Below, in pieces: positions 15,887 to 23,917 of a stretch of DNA of 64,000 nt. Made by a program: the position numbers and the translations under genes. Below the pieces are notes generated by a model. That model had not been told where the DNA came from. It worked only from the letters and a program-made list of their open reading frames with translations, and did not search any database. The stretch comes from Microbulbifer litoralis (GTDB lineage Bacteria; Pseudomonadota; Gammaproteobacteria; Pseudomonadales; Cellvibrionaceae): contig NZ_JALKCV010000017.1 of assembly GCF_023634065.1 (NCBI RefSeq), forward strand, positions 1-64,000, given 5' to 3'. The number at the start of each line of letters is the position of its first letter. Position 1 is the first letter of the stretch.

Positions 15887-17335
15887 TTATCTGGACGACT
15901 CACCAGATTCCCCGGCCTCGCTGCCGGAGAAAGCCTCTTCGCCCGTCGACACCACCTCATCCTCGGACAGCGGCGCCCGGCTCAATACGATAAAGCCGAC
16001 TCCCCCGGCGATCACCGAGGCCAGCAGCACACCGGCCTTGGCCTGCACGAGCAGTTCCGGCCGACCGGCAAATGCCAGTTCGGAGATGAAGATCGACATG
16101 GTAAAGCCGATCCCACCGAGCAGTGCCACGCCGATGATATGGTGAAAGCTGGCGGCCTTGGGTAAACGCCCCAGGCCCAGCTTCCAGCCGATCCAGGTGG
16201 CGCCGACAATCCCCACCAGCTTGCCGAATACCAGGCCGCTGATGACCCCCATGGTGACCGGGTTGAGCACCGCATCACCACTGGTAAAGCTGTCGATCGG
16301 GATACCGGCATTGGCCAGCGCAAAGATGGGCACCACCAGGAATGCCACCGGCGTGTGCAGGCGGGTTTCCATGCGCTGCAGCGGCGACTGCGCCAGGTTC
16401 ACACCGTTGTCCAGCGCCATCACCCGCGCGCGCAGGGCGTCGTTGGCGATGATCTTGTCACCGGGCCGGAAACAGCGATCGAAGCTGCGGATGATATCCT
16501 TGACGAAGGTACTGAACGCCACCGGGTCATACTTGGGCCGCGCCGGCATCGCCATGGCGGTGATCACCCCGGCCAGCGTGGCGTGTACGCCGGTGATATA
16601 GAGTTCATACCAGAGCAGTATCCCGACAAAGATAAACACCGGGGAGCGGCGCACACCGGCGGCCTTCAGCAACCACATGATGACCACCAGGGCCCCGGAG
16701 GCCATCAGTGCGGTCATGTTCACTTTCTCTGTGTACCAGATGGCGATCACCAGGATGGCGCCGAGGTCGTCCACAATCGCCAGCGCCACCAGGAAGGTCA
16801 CCACGGCCCGCGGCACCCGGTTGCCCAACAGCGCGATACAGCCGACCGCAAAGGCGATATCCGTGGCCATCGGGATCCCCCAACCGCGCTCCGCCTCACC
16901 ACCGGCATTGAATGCGGCGTAGATCAGCGCCGGCACCACCATACCGCCGATGGCCGCCATCACGGGCAGGATCGCCTGTTTCAGGTCCGACAACTCTCCC
17001 ACCAGGAATTCCCGCTTCAGCTCCAGGCCGACCAGGAAAAAGAAGATCGTCATCAGGCCGTCGTTGATCCAGTGATGCAGGCTGAGCGAGAACTCCCAGT
17101 CACCGGCGCTCAGCGAGACAGGCAGGTGCAACAGGTGCTTGTAGCCCTCCTGCAGTGGCGAGTTGGCGATAATCAGCGCCACCACCGCGCACAGCATCAG
17201 CAGGATGCCACTGCTGCTCTGGCGGTGTATAAACTCTTCGAATGGAGTGACCAGGCGGCCGAAAGCGCTCTCGAGCGGCGCCTCAAAGACCTTGCCCTTG
17301 CGGATCCTGAATTTGTCCAGAACGCTCTTCGCCAT
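15887..17335 (-). CDS. nhaA: Na+/H+ antiporter NhaA
   Basis: This 482-residue inner-membrane protein exchanges cytoplasmic Na+ for external H+. It has about 12 hydrophobic segments, and the family signatures are all visible: F-F-F-L-V-G-L-E-L-K-R-E, A-T-D-I-A-F-A (discontinuous helix region) and the paired aspartates in A-I-V-D-D-L-G-A-I-L. It is longer than E. coli NhaA (388), mainly by an N-terminal extension of about 25 residues, a longer central cytoplasmic loop, and an acidic Ser/Glu-rich tail. It is transcribed divergently from tlyA. It suits a salt-exposed, marine lifestyle. Confidence 0.94.
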   Translation of the reverse strand: MAKSVLDKFRIRKGKVFEAPLESAFGRLVTPFEEFIHRQSSSGILLMLCAVVALIIANSPLQEGYKHLLHLPVSLSAGDWEFSLSLHHWINDGLMTIFFFLVGLELKREFLVGELSDLKQAILPVMAAIGGMVVPALIYAAFNAGGEAERGWGIPMATDIAFAVGCIALLGNRVPRAVVTFLVALAIVDDLGAILVIAIWYTEKVNMTALMASGALVVIMWLLKAAGVRRSPVFIFVGILLWYELYITGVHATLAGVITAMAMPARPKYDPVAFSTFVKDIIRSFDRCFRPGDKIIANDALRARVMALDNGVNLAQSPLQRMETRLHTPVAFLVVPIFALANAGIPIDSFTSGDAVLNPVTMGVISGLVFGKLVGIVGATWIGWKLGLGRLPKAASFHHIIGVALLGGIGFTMSIFISELAFAGRPELLVQAKAGVLLASVIAGGVGFIVLSRAPLSEDEVVSTGEEAFSGSEAGESGESSR

Positions 17336-17446
17336 ACCGCCTCTAAACCGGGAACCTCTTCCTTCAAGAATAGAGGTTCTACAAAGGGGGACCAGGCGTT
17401 AGCATGGCGCCTCGTCCCCCACCCTGCCTACAGTGAACAGCACACC

Positions 17447-18202
17447 ATGACGCGCCTGGATCAACTGCTCGTACAGCGTAATCTCGCCAACTCCCGCACC
17501 CACGCGAAAAAACTGGTGGATGCCGGCCGGGTGCAGCTGTCGTCAGGTGGTGACTGGCAGGTCGCCAGGAAGCCCGGCCAGTCGGTGGGCGGGGAAACGG
17601 CGCTGCGGGTGGAACCGCTGCCGGAGGATCGCTATGTGTCCCGGGCGGGGCTGAAACTGGCGGCGATTCTCGACCATACGGGCCTGGACCCGCGCGGCTG
17701 GCAAGCCCTGGACGTGGGCTGTTCCACCGGCGGTTTCAGCGACTGCCTGCTGCAGCGCGGCGCCGCGCAGGTGGTGGGTGTAGAGGTGGGACGCAACCAG
17801 CTGGCGCCCCGACTGCGCGACGACCCGCGCATGCAACTGTTCGAGGGCGTCAACGCCCGTTACCTGCAAAAGGCGCAGCTGTCCCCTTATGGCGACGCCG
17901 GTTTCGATGCCGTTGTGATGGATGTGTCCTTTATCTCGCAGACCCTGATACTGCCGCAACTGCCGCCGCTGATGAAAAGCGGCGGGCAGCTGTTGAGCCT
18001 GGTCAAGCCCCAGTTCGAGGTGGGCCCCGAACATATCGGCAAGGGCGGGCTGGTGCGCGACGAAAGTCTCTATAACAAGGTTCGAGAGAAAATCACCGGG
18101 CTCTGCCTCGAGCTGGGGTTCGAAGTGCGGGACACTATCGACAGCCCGATCCGCGGCGGCGACGGCAATCGCGAATTCCTGCTGTGGGCAGTGCGCGCTT
18201 AG
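17447..18202 (+). CDS. tlyA: TlyA-family rRNA 2'-O-methyltransferase / hemolysin-like protein
   Basis: This 251-residue cytoplasmic protein has an N-terminal S4 RNA-binding domain (about 1-60; R-L-D-Q-L-L-V-Q-R-N-L-A-x-S-R) followed by an FtsJ-like SAM methyltransferase domain. The latter shows A-L-D-V-G-C-S-T-G-G-F-S-D-C-L-L, V-M-D-V-S-F-I-S and L-V-K-P-Q-F-E-V-G. TlyA proteins methylate ribosomal RNA; the old 'hemolysin' name is historical. The ATG at 17447 matches the conserved MTRLDQLL start. An open frame running in from upstream is shadow coding opposite nhaA. It stands as a single gene divergent from nhaA. Confidence 0.9.
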   Translation: MTRLDQLLVQRNLANSRTHAKKLVDAGRVQLSSGGDWQVARKPGQSVGGETALRVEPLPEDRYVSRAGLKLAAILDHTGLDPRGWQALDVGCSTGGFSDCLLQRGAAQVVGVEVGRNQLAPRLRDDPRMQLFEGVNARYLQKAQLSPYGDAGFDAVVMDVSFISQTLILPQLPPLMKSGGQLLSLVKPQFEVGPEHIGKGGLVRDESLYNKVREKITGLCLELGFEVRDTIDSPIRGGDGNREFLLWAVRA

Positions 18203-18280
18203 GGGCACACATGGTTGCCCCCTCGCTATCCGGGTGTCCCTGATTGCAATTGGGTCAGCTTCCTGGCATCAACCGGCACA

Positions 18281-18742
18281 CTACGGAATTTCCGTCACCA
18301 CCTCACTCCTGACAGAATTGGCGATAAAACACTGTTCGTGGGACTGGTGGTGCATTTTCTCCAACTGCTTCCTGGAGGGCACTTTTTCCCCGGAAAAACG
18401 CACCTGCGGACGCAGGGTAACGCGGGTGATCGACATGCGTCCCCGCTCGTCTTTTTCCATTGCGCCCACCGCATCGTCGCTGTACTCGTCGATCACAAAA
18501 CCGCGCCTGGCCGCAATCGCCAGGAAAAACAGCATGTGGCAACTGGACAGGGAGGCGACGAAGGCCTCCTCCGGATCGACGTTTTCCGCCACCGAACCCG
18601 GCAGCGGCACGATATGCGGCGACGACGAGGCCGGCACCTCGAGGCCACCATCAAACTGCCACAGATGACCGCGGCTGTAGCGGTTGTCACCGAACGGCTG
18701 ATCGCCCCTTTGCCAAAGCACTCTCGCAAAATACTCGGACAT
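18281..18742 (-). CDS. OsmC-family peroxide-reductase-like protein
   Basis: This 153-residue OsmC/Ohr-fold protein shows both reactive cysteine regions: S-L-S-S-C-H-M-L-F-F near residue 65, and Q-C-F-I-A-N-S near the C-terminus. The family reduces organic hydroperoxides with a Cys pair. This member belongs to the general OsmC branch rather than Ohr, judging by its Y-S-R-G-H-L-W-Q-F-D-G-G-L-E-V-P-A-S-S-S-P N-terminal region. The ATG at 18742 has GAGGAGG 8 nt upstream; the GTG at 18748 would sit too close to it. The gene converges on tlyA. Confidence 0.87.
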   Translation of the reverse strand: MSEYFARVLWQRGDQPFGDNRYSRGHLWQFDGGLEVPASSSPHIVPLPGSVAENVDPEEAFVASLSSCHMLFFLAIAARRGFVIDEYSDDAVGAMEKDERGRMSITRVTLRPQVRFSGEKVPSRKQLEKMHHQSHEQCFIANSVRSEVVTEIP

Positions 18743-18806
18743 AACCACGCCCTCCTCGCAGCAAACAGAAAAGGATTTTACTACCGGGTGGCGGATAGGG
18801 ATATCT

Positions 18807-19037
18807 TCAGCCGAGCAGTTTCTCCAGCTTGGCCTTGAAACGGTGGTCGGGCACCTCGGTGGGGGACCGGGTGCGGGGGGGGCGTGTCACCAGTTCGCCC
18901 TGGCAATTGGGGCAGCTGTGCGACAGTTGTTCCGCACACCGCGGACAGTAGGTACATTCAAAGGAGCAGATATAGGCCTGATCGGCCAGCCCCAGCGAGG
19001 CGCTGCAGCGCTCGCAAGTCGACTTCATTCGCAACAT
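18807..19037 (-). CDS. DUF1272 small zinc-knuckle protein
   Basis: This 76-residue protein carries eight Cys in CxxC-type pairs (C-E-R-C, an I-C-S-F-E-C-T-Y-C block, C-P-N-C). That matches DUF1272, a small zinc-ribbon family of unknown function. The start MLRMKSTCERC at 19037 fits the family; longer frames do not. It sits between the OsmC gene and phhB, all on the minus strand, but with gaps of about 65 and 100 nt, so co-transcription is possible rather than clear. Confidence 0.8.
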   Translation of the reverse strand: MLRMKSTCERCSASLGLADQAYICSFECTYCPRCAEQLSHSCPNCQGELVTRPPRTRSPTEVPDHRFKAKLEKLLG

Positions 19038-19137
19038 GGCAGCCCCGTGTCTATCCGGATTCCTGGCGTATTCCACGCCGTTTACGGCGGTCCGGAAACC
19101 GGACCGCCACTCGGGTATAGACGGGCTGCCGCCTGGC

Positions 19138-19482
19138 TTACTCCGCCTCTACCTGTTTGTCAGTGCGTGCGGCCATGATGAAATCGTTCTTGTGCAACCC
19201 GCCGGCCTCGTGGCTCCACCAGGTCACAGTCACTTTGCCCCACTCGGTCAACAGTGCCGGGTGGTGGCCGACTTCTTCCGCGATCGCACCCACGCGGTTG
19301 GTGAACGCCAGGGCCTGCTTGAAATTGCGAAACTTGAACACGCGCTCAAGCTGCATGATTCCGTCGCGGGTGACCGGCGTCCAGTCGGGAATTTCCCGAA
19401 GCAGCTCCGCCAATTCTTCATCGCTGACCAGCGGTGCGTCTGCGCGGCATGCTTCACACGCCTGTTGGGCAAGTTCAGTCAT
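19138..19482 (-). CDS. phhB: 4a-hydroxytetrahydrobiopterin dehydratase (PCD/DCoH)
   Basis: This 114-residue protein has the PCD core: W-x-P near residue 34, F-x-F-x-x-F-x-x-A-L-A-F near 48-60, and the active-site run [20 protein letters not shown] (71-90), followed by G-G-L-H-x-x-D-F. It dehydrates the 4a-hydroxypterin left by phenylalanine hydroxylase so that the cofactor can be recycled. No phhA lies within the window. GAGGACC lies upstream of the ATG, and the leader is very AT-rich. Confidence 0.92.
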   Translation of the reverse strand: MTELAQQACEACRADAPLVSDEELAELLREIPDWTPVTRDGIMQLERVFKFRNFKQALAFTNRVGAIAEEVGHHPALLTEWGKVTVTWWSHEAGGLHKNDFIMAARTDKQVEAE

Positions 19483-19739
19483 GAAAAGGTCCTCAAATAG
19501 TTTTAATTATTTTCTATTTTGTGCGGGACCTCACTCTAACCGCGCCCCCGGAGCGAGACAAGCACACCGGGAAAAAACGCATTTTATGTGGTTTCCGAAG
19601 CCGGTTATGGGACAGAGTCCTAAAAACAGACAGCTCGCCGAGCCACCCCGGGGCATCGGTTCCGAAGCGCAGGAAATTGCGAAACCCTAGTACAAATATG
19701 GTAATTTCGACGCCTGACTCCCCCGATTAGAGGTATTCC

Positions 19740-21563
19740 ATGAAACCCGCGATTCCCGCCCTCGCCGTGTTGCTGGGCCTGGCCGCCTGCGACCACCAGA
19801 ACACCCCAAGTCCCCGACCGGCCAATACAGCCACCACTCCGGAATCCGCCGCCGGCACACCGGCCGATGCTTCGGACAGTGTCGCCTTCCAGCAACTGTC
19901 AGAGCGCATGGTGGAAGATCTGTGGCAACTGTTTCCCTCCTGGGCGGTACACGAGGGCTACTACGCCGCCGCCGACCGGCTGCAGGTTCCCGACGACGCC
20001 TATCGGGAACGCGTGCTGGCGTTCGTCCGCGACTACCGCAGACAGTTCGGGGAGATAGACAGCAGCGGGCTCGACGCCAATGCCAGCAGCGACCTGTCGC
20101 TGATCCGGAATTTCCTCGACCGCACCGAGTGGGAAATCACCGAGTTCAGGGGCTATCAATGGAACCCCGCCCAGTACAACGTCTCCAGTACCTTTGCCGT
20201 GATCCTGAAGGCCGATTACGCGCCGCTGGACGAACGCCTGCGCACCTTCAGCACACGCATGGCAAAGGTCCCCGACTACTATGCCGCGGCGGAGCAGTCG
20301 CTGGGCACGCCGGCGGCTCCGCAACTGGCTCTCGCGATCCAGCAGAACGAAGGCGCGCTGAGCGTATTCGACGAGTCGCTGGAGCAGAAGCTGGCCGGCA
20401 GCGGCCTGGACGCCGGGGAAAAAGCGCAATTCAACCGACGCCTTGAAGCCACCCGCTCCGCCATCCGCAATTACATCGCCTTCCTGCAGGACAGGCAGAA
20501 GGAACTGGATGAAACCCGGCAATACAGGGATTTCCGCATAGGCGAAAAGCTCTATGAGGAAAAGTTCCACTACGAGATCCAGATCGATATGACGGCGGAG
20601 CAGCTCTACCAGCGCGCGCTGCAGGAAAAGGCCAGGCTGCACGAACAGATGGCCGGGCTGGCGGACAAGCTGTGGCCGGAATACTTCCCGAACCGCCAGC
20701 CGCCGCAGGACAGGCTGGAGCGGATTGCCGCAGTCCTGGAAAAGCTCTCCCTGCACCACGCCACAAAGGAGACTTTCAAGGCCGAGGTGGAAAAGCAGAT
20801 CCCGGAACTGGCCGAGTTCGTGACCAGACACGACCTGCTGTCCCTGGACCCCGGCAAGCCGCTGGTGGTGCGCACCACGCCGCCCTACATGCGCGGTTTT
20901 TCCGTCGCCTCGATCAATGCCCCGGGCCCCTACGACAAAGGCGCCAATACCTATTACAACGTGATGCCGACCGGTGAGCTCGGTGACGAGCAGGCCGAGA
21001 GCTTCCTGCGCGAGTACAACAGCTACCTGATGCAGATCCTGAATATCCACGAGGCGATTCCCGGTCACTATACGCAGCTGGTGTACGCCAATCGCTCGCC
21101 GAGCCTGATCAAGAGCATCCTCGGCAACGGCGCCATGATCGAGGGCTGGGCGGTGTACGCCGAACGTATGATGCTGGAGGCCGGCTATGGCGATTTCTCG
21201 CCGGAGCTGTGGCTGATGTACTACAAGTGGAACCTGCGCACGGTGACCAACACCATTCTCGACTACGAGATCCAGGTGAAGGGTATCGACGAAGACCGGG
21301 CCATGGAGCTGATGGTCAAGGACGCCTTCCAGCAGAAGGCCGAGGCTGCGGGCAAGTGGCGGCGCGCCACCCTGAGCCAGGTGCAATTGACCAGCTACTT
21401 TGCCGGCTATGCGGATATCCTGGCGCTGCGTGAGGAAATGAAAGAGCAGCTCGGCGAGAACTTCGACCTGAAGGCCTTCCACGAGCAGTTCCTCAGTTAC
21501 GGCAGTGCGCCGGTGCCGGTGATTCGGGGATTGATGCTGGAGAAACTGGACGTAAAAAGCTGA
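19740..21563 (+). CDS. DUF885 family lipoprotein (second, longer copy)
   Basis: This 607-residue protein has a signal peptide with lipobox L-A-A-C (Cys at 17), so it is predicted to be lipidated in the envelope. The Pro/Thr/Ala-rich linker after the lipid cysteine is followed by a DUF885 domain over most of the protein. The hallmark H-E-A-I-P-G-H-Y-T-Q (about 438-447) corresponds to HEGYPGHH in the copy at 3923-5278. The motif looks like a metal site, but no activity is known to me. The two copies are distant paralogues of different length. The gene is alone, and a palindromic repeat follows directly. Confidence 0.86.
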   Translation: MKPAIPALAVLLGLAACDHQNTPSPRPANTATTPESAAGTPADASDSVAFQQLSERMVEDLWQLFPSWAVHEGYYAAADRLQVPDDAYRERVLAFVRDYRRQFGEIDSSGLDANASSDLSLIRNFLDRTEWEITEFRGYQWNPAQYNVSSTFAVILKADYAPLDERLRTFSTRMAKVPDYYAAAEQSLGTPAAPQLALAIQQNEGALSVFDESLEQKLAGSGLDAGEKAQFNRRLEATRSAIRNYIAFLQDRQKELDETRQYRDFRIGEKLYEEKFHYEIQIDMTAEQLYQRALQEKARLHEQMAGLADKLWPEYFPNRQPPQDRLERIAAVLEKLSLHHATKETFKAEVEKQIPELAEFVTRHDLLSLDPGKPLVVRTTPPYMRGFSVASINAPGPYDKGANTYYNVMPTGELGDEQAESFLREYNSYLMQILNIHEAIPGHYTQLVYANRSPSLIKSILGNGAMIEGWAVYAERMMLEAGYGDFSPELWLMYYKWNLRTVTNTILDYEIQVKGIDEDRAMELMVKDAFQQKAEAAGKWRRATLSQVQLTSYFAGYADILALREEMKEQLGENFDLKAFHEQFLSYGSAPVPVIRGLMLEKLDVKS

Positions 21564-21631
21564 TTAGATAAAAGGGAGACGGCGTAAAAACGCTTCACCC
21601 TTGTGCTGTGTCTCCACCCTCTCGTTAGACA

Positions 21632-21846
21632 GTGCGGTGGCGGCCCTGGTACCGGGAGCTATTTGCGGGACACGCCGTGAATACATCCCTGTAGGCTTGT
21701 CGGCGAGGTCCCTCTCGCCGACAGTCCCGCAAATAGCTCCCGGCACCAGGGCCTTCGCATCGGCATTGGAATTTTTATCGGGCCGGGGGATAAGAATCAA
21801 CAAGCCGATGCGAAGGCGCTGAGTTCGCTTACCAGCACTAAGCCAA
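21632..21846. repeat. palindromic repeat family, copy A
   Basis: This copy has two hairpins. In hairpin 1 the left arm (21645-21671) pairs with the right arm (21724-21750) over 27 nt with one mismatch. Within it, TGTCGGCGAG (21698-21707) and CTCGCCGACA (21714-21723) form an inner 10-bp stem with a 6-nt loop, and the unpaired 21672-21697 holds the family core ACGCCGTGAATACATCCCTG. In hairpin 2, GCCTTCGCATCGGC (21751-21764) pairs perfectly with GCCGATGCGAAGGC (21804-21817). It fills the 369-nt gap between a DUF885 gene and a thiolase gene that converge. No protein gene is visible. Confidence 0.85.
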
Positions 21847-21932
21847 ACTACCCTGCCCATTTAAAAAACGACGAATACGAGAAGTCGACATTACGGGCGC
21901 CACTGTGCGGGGAACAAAGCCCCCGCGAAAAA

Positions 21933-23123
21933 TCAAACCCGCTCAATAGCCACCGCAGTCGCCTCACCGCCGCCGATACACAGGCTGGCAACCCCCTTCT
22001 TCAGGTCGCGTTTCTCCAGCGCCGCCAGCAGCGTCACCAGGATACGCGCCCCGCTGGCCCCCAGCGGGTGGCCGAGGGCGCAGGCGCCGCCGTTGACGTT
22101 GACCTTGTCGTGGGGCAGGCCCAGCTCGCGCATCGCGGACATGGTGACCACGGCGAAGGCCTCGTTGATTTCGTACAGATCCACCTCGTCCGCGGACCAG
22201 CCGGTTTTCTCCAGCAGCGCCTGCATCGCACCCACCGGCGCGGTGGTGAACCACTCCGGTTCTTGGGCGAACTGGGTCTGGCCGCGCAGCACCGCCAGCG
22301 GCTTCAGGCCGCGGGCCTTCGCCTCGCTCTCGCGCATCAGCACAAGCGCGGCCGCGCCGTCGGAAATGGAACTGGCGTTGGCGGCCGTCACGGTACCGTC
22401 CTTGCGGAAGGCGGGTTTCAGTTGCGGGATCTTGTCCGGGCGCGCGCTGCCCGGGCCCTCGTCGACACTGACAACCGTATCGCCGCGGCGGGTGGAAACC
22501 GTCACCGGCGCGATCTCGCGCTCGAAAGCACCGCTCTCGATCGCCCCGTTGGCGCGGGCCAGGGATTCGATCGCGAAATTGTCCTGCTCCTCGCGAGTAA
22601 AACTGTACTTGTCCGCGGTGCACTCGGCGAAAGTGCCCATCAGCTTACCGTCGTAGGCGTTTTCCAGGCCGTCCAGGAACATATGGTCCAGTACCTCTCC
22701 GTGACCCAGGCGCATGCCGCCGCGGGCCTTGGGCAACAGGTAGGGCGCGTTGCTCATGCTCTCCATACCACCGGCGACCACGACTTTGGCATCGCCGGCG
22801 AGCAGCGCATCGCGGCCCATCATTACCGTCTTCATGCCGGAACCGCACACCTTGTTGACGGTGCTGGTGGGCGTACCGGCGGGGATACCGGCCCCCAGTG
22901 CCGCCTGGCGTGCCGGCGCCTGGCCGAGACCGGCGGGCAGTACACAACCCATCAGTACCTCGCTGACATCGGCCGCGGCCACACCCGCATCCTCCAGCGC
23001 CGCGCGGATGGCCGCGGCGCCCAGTTCCGGCGCACTCACCGCGGACAGGGCACCCTGCATGGCGCCCATCGGCGTGCGCGCCAAACCGACTATCACTACC
23101 GGATCTGAAGTTACATCGCTCAT
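21933..23123 (-). CDS. acetyl-CoA C-acyltransferase (thiolase)
   Basis: This 396-residue enzyme forms or cleaves beta-ketoacyl-CoA by a Claisen reaction. The active-site residues are in place: nucleophile Cys93 in V-C-G-S-G-M-K, a His in N-G-G-A-C-A-L-G-H-P-L-G, and the second Cys in C-I-G-G-G-E-A. Length and motifs fit the biosynthetic/acetoacetyl-CoA (AtoB/PhaA-like) type, but substrate length cannot be decided. The ATG at 23123 (MSDVTSDPVV) has GGGAGC upstream. It stands alone; promoter elements shared with the divergent LemA gene are not clear. Confidence 0.9.
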   Translation of the reverse strand: MSDVTSDPVVIVGLARTPMGAMQGALSAVSAPELGAAAIRAALEDAGVAAADVSEVLMGCVLPAGLGQAPARQAALGAGIPAGTPTSTVNKVCGSGMKTVMMGRDALLAGDAKVVVAGGMESMSNAPYLLPKARGGMRLGHGEVLDHMFLDGLENAYDGKLMGTFAECTADKYSFTREEQDNFAIESLARANGAIESGAFEREIAPVTVSTRRGDTVVSVDEGPGSARPDKIPQLKPAFRKDGTVTAANASSISDGAAALVLMRESEAKARGLKPLAVLRGQTQFAQEPEWFTTAPVGAMQALLEKTGWSADEVDLYEINEAFAVVTMSAMRELGLPHDKVNVNGGACALGHPLGASGARILVTLLAALEKRDLKKGVASLCIGGGEATAVAIERV

Positions 23124-23297
23124 ACTGGCTGCTCCCAAAATCTGTGCCGCCGCGGATTCGGCGCCGGCAGTAATCGTTATTGCCGCGACATTATAACCGA
23201 AGCGGTCCCCTCCGCGGCTATCCGCCCTTGGCAGTATGTCCGTCTCGCCATCGTGATAATATCGGTGCCAGCAAACACAATAAGGGCGAAATGCAAT

Positions 23298-23894
23298 ATG
23301 GAGATTTCAACCGTTGTCTGGCTGGTCGCCATCGCCGCACTGCTGTTCTACACAGTCGGCATCCACAACAAACTGGTTTCCCTGAAAAACCGTTATGAAA
23401 ACGCCTTTGCGCAGATCGAGGTGCAGCTGAAACGCCGTTACGACCTGATCCCGAATCTGGTCGAGACCGCCCGCGGCTACCTGAAACACGAGCGCGAGAC
23501 CCTGGAGGCGGTGATCAGTGCCCGCAATAGCGCCCTGGCCGGTCTCAGGCACGCCGCCGACAACCCGGGCAACCCGAACGCCATCGCCGACCTGGGTCAC
23601 GCCGAGGGGGCACTGGCCGGCGCCCTGGGGCGGCTGAATGTCGTCATGGAGGCCTACCCGGACCTGAAGGCCAACCAGAACATGATGCAGCTGACCGAGG
23701 AACTGACCAGCACCGAGAACAAGGTCGCCTTCGCGCGCCAGGCCTTCAACGACTCGGTGATGGCCTACAACATCTACAAGCAGAGTTTTCCGCCGGTGTT
23801 CTTCGCCGGCTTCTTCGGCCATCGCGCCGATGCCCGGCTGCTGGAATTCGCCGATTCCGAGGCCATGCAGGCCGCGCCCAGGATCGAGTTCTGA
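23298..23894 (+). CDS. LemA family protein
   Basis: This 198-residue protein has one N-terminal membrane helix (about 6-20) and a LemA helical bundle. The signatures are N-R-Y-E-N-A-F-A-Q-I-E-V-Q-L-K-R-R-Y-D-L-I-P-N-L-V (32-56) and Y-P-x-L-K-A-N-Q-N. LemA proteins are membrane-anchored and of uncertain role, and often sit beside a membrane metalloprotease, as here. The ATG at 23298 matches the family; an out-of-frame ATG lies 7 nt upstream. The M48 protease gene begins 23 nt downstream, so the two form an operon. Confidence 0.9.
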   Translation: MEISTVVWLVAIAALLFYTVGIHNKLVSLKNRYENAFAQIEVQLKRRYDLIPNLVETARGYLKHERETLEAVISARNSALAGLRHAADNPGNPNAIADLGHAEGALAGALGRLNVVMEAYPDLKANQNMMQLTEELTSTENKVAFARQAFNDSVMAYNIYKQSFPPVFFAGFFGHRADARLLEFADSEAMQAAPRIEF

Positions 23895-23917
23895 TTCGGG
23901 AAGCACCGGGGTTTTAA

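Noticed and set aside
16355-17446. A long N-terminal extension of tlyA
   Set aside because: The frame runs antisense through nhaA, and the conserved TlyA start MTRLDQLL is at 17447. The extension is composition-driven.
18201-18222. Terminator after tlyA (AGGGGCA...TGCCCCCT)
   Set aside because: The stem is short and has no T-run; it is too weak to call.
21564-21860. Small frames (70-100 codons) within repeat copy A and the same place in copy B
   Set aside because: They translate the palindrome itself and appear on both strands as mirror-like peptides; this is repeat, not a gene.
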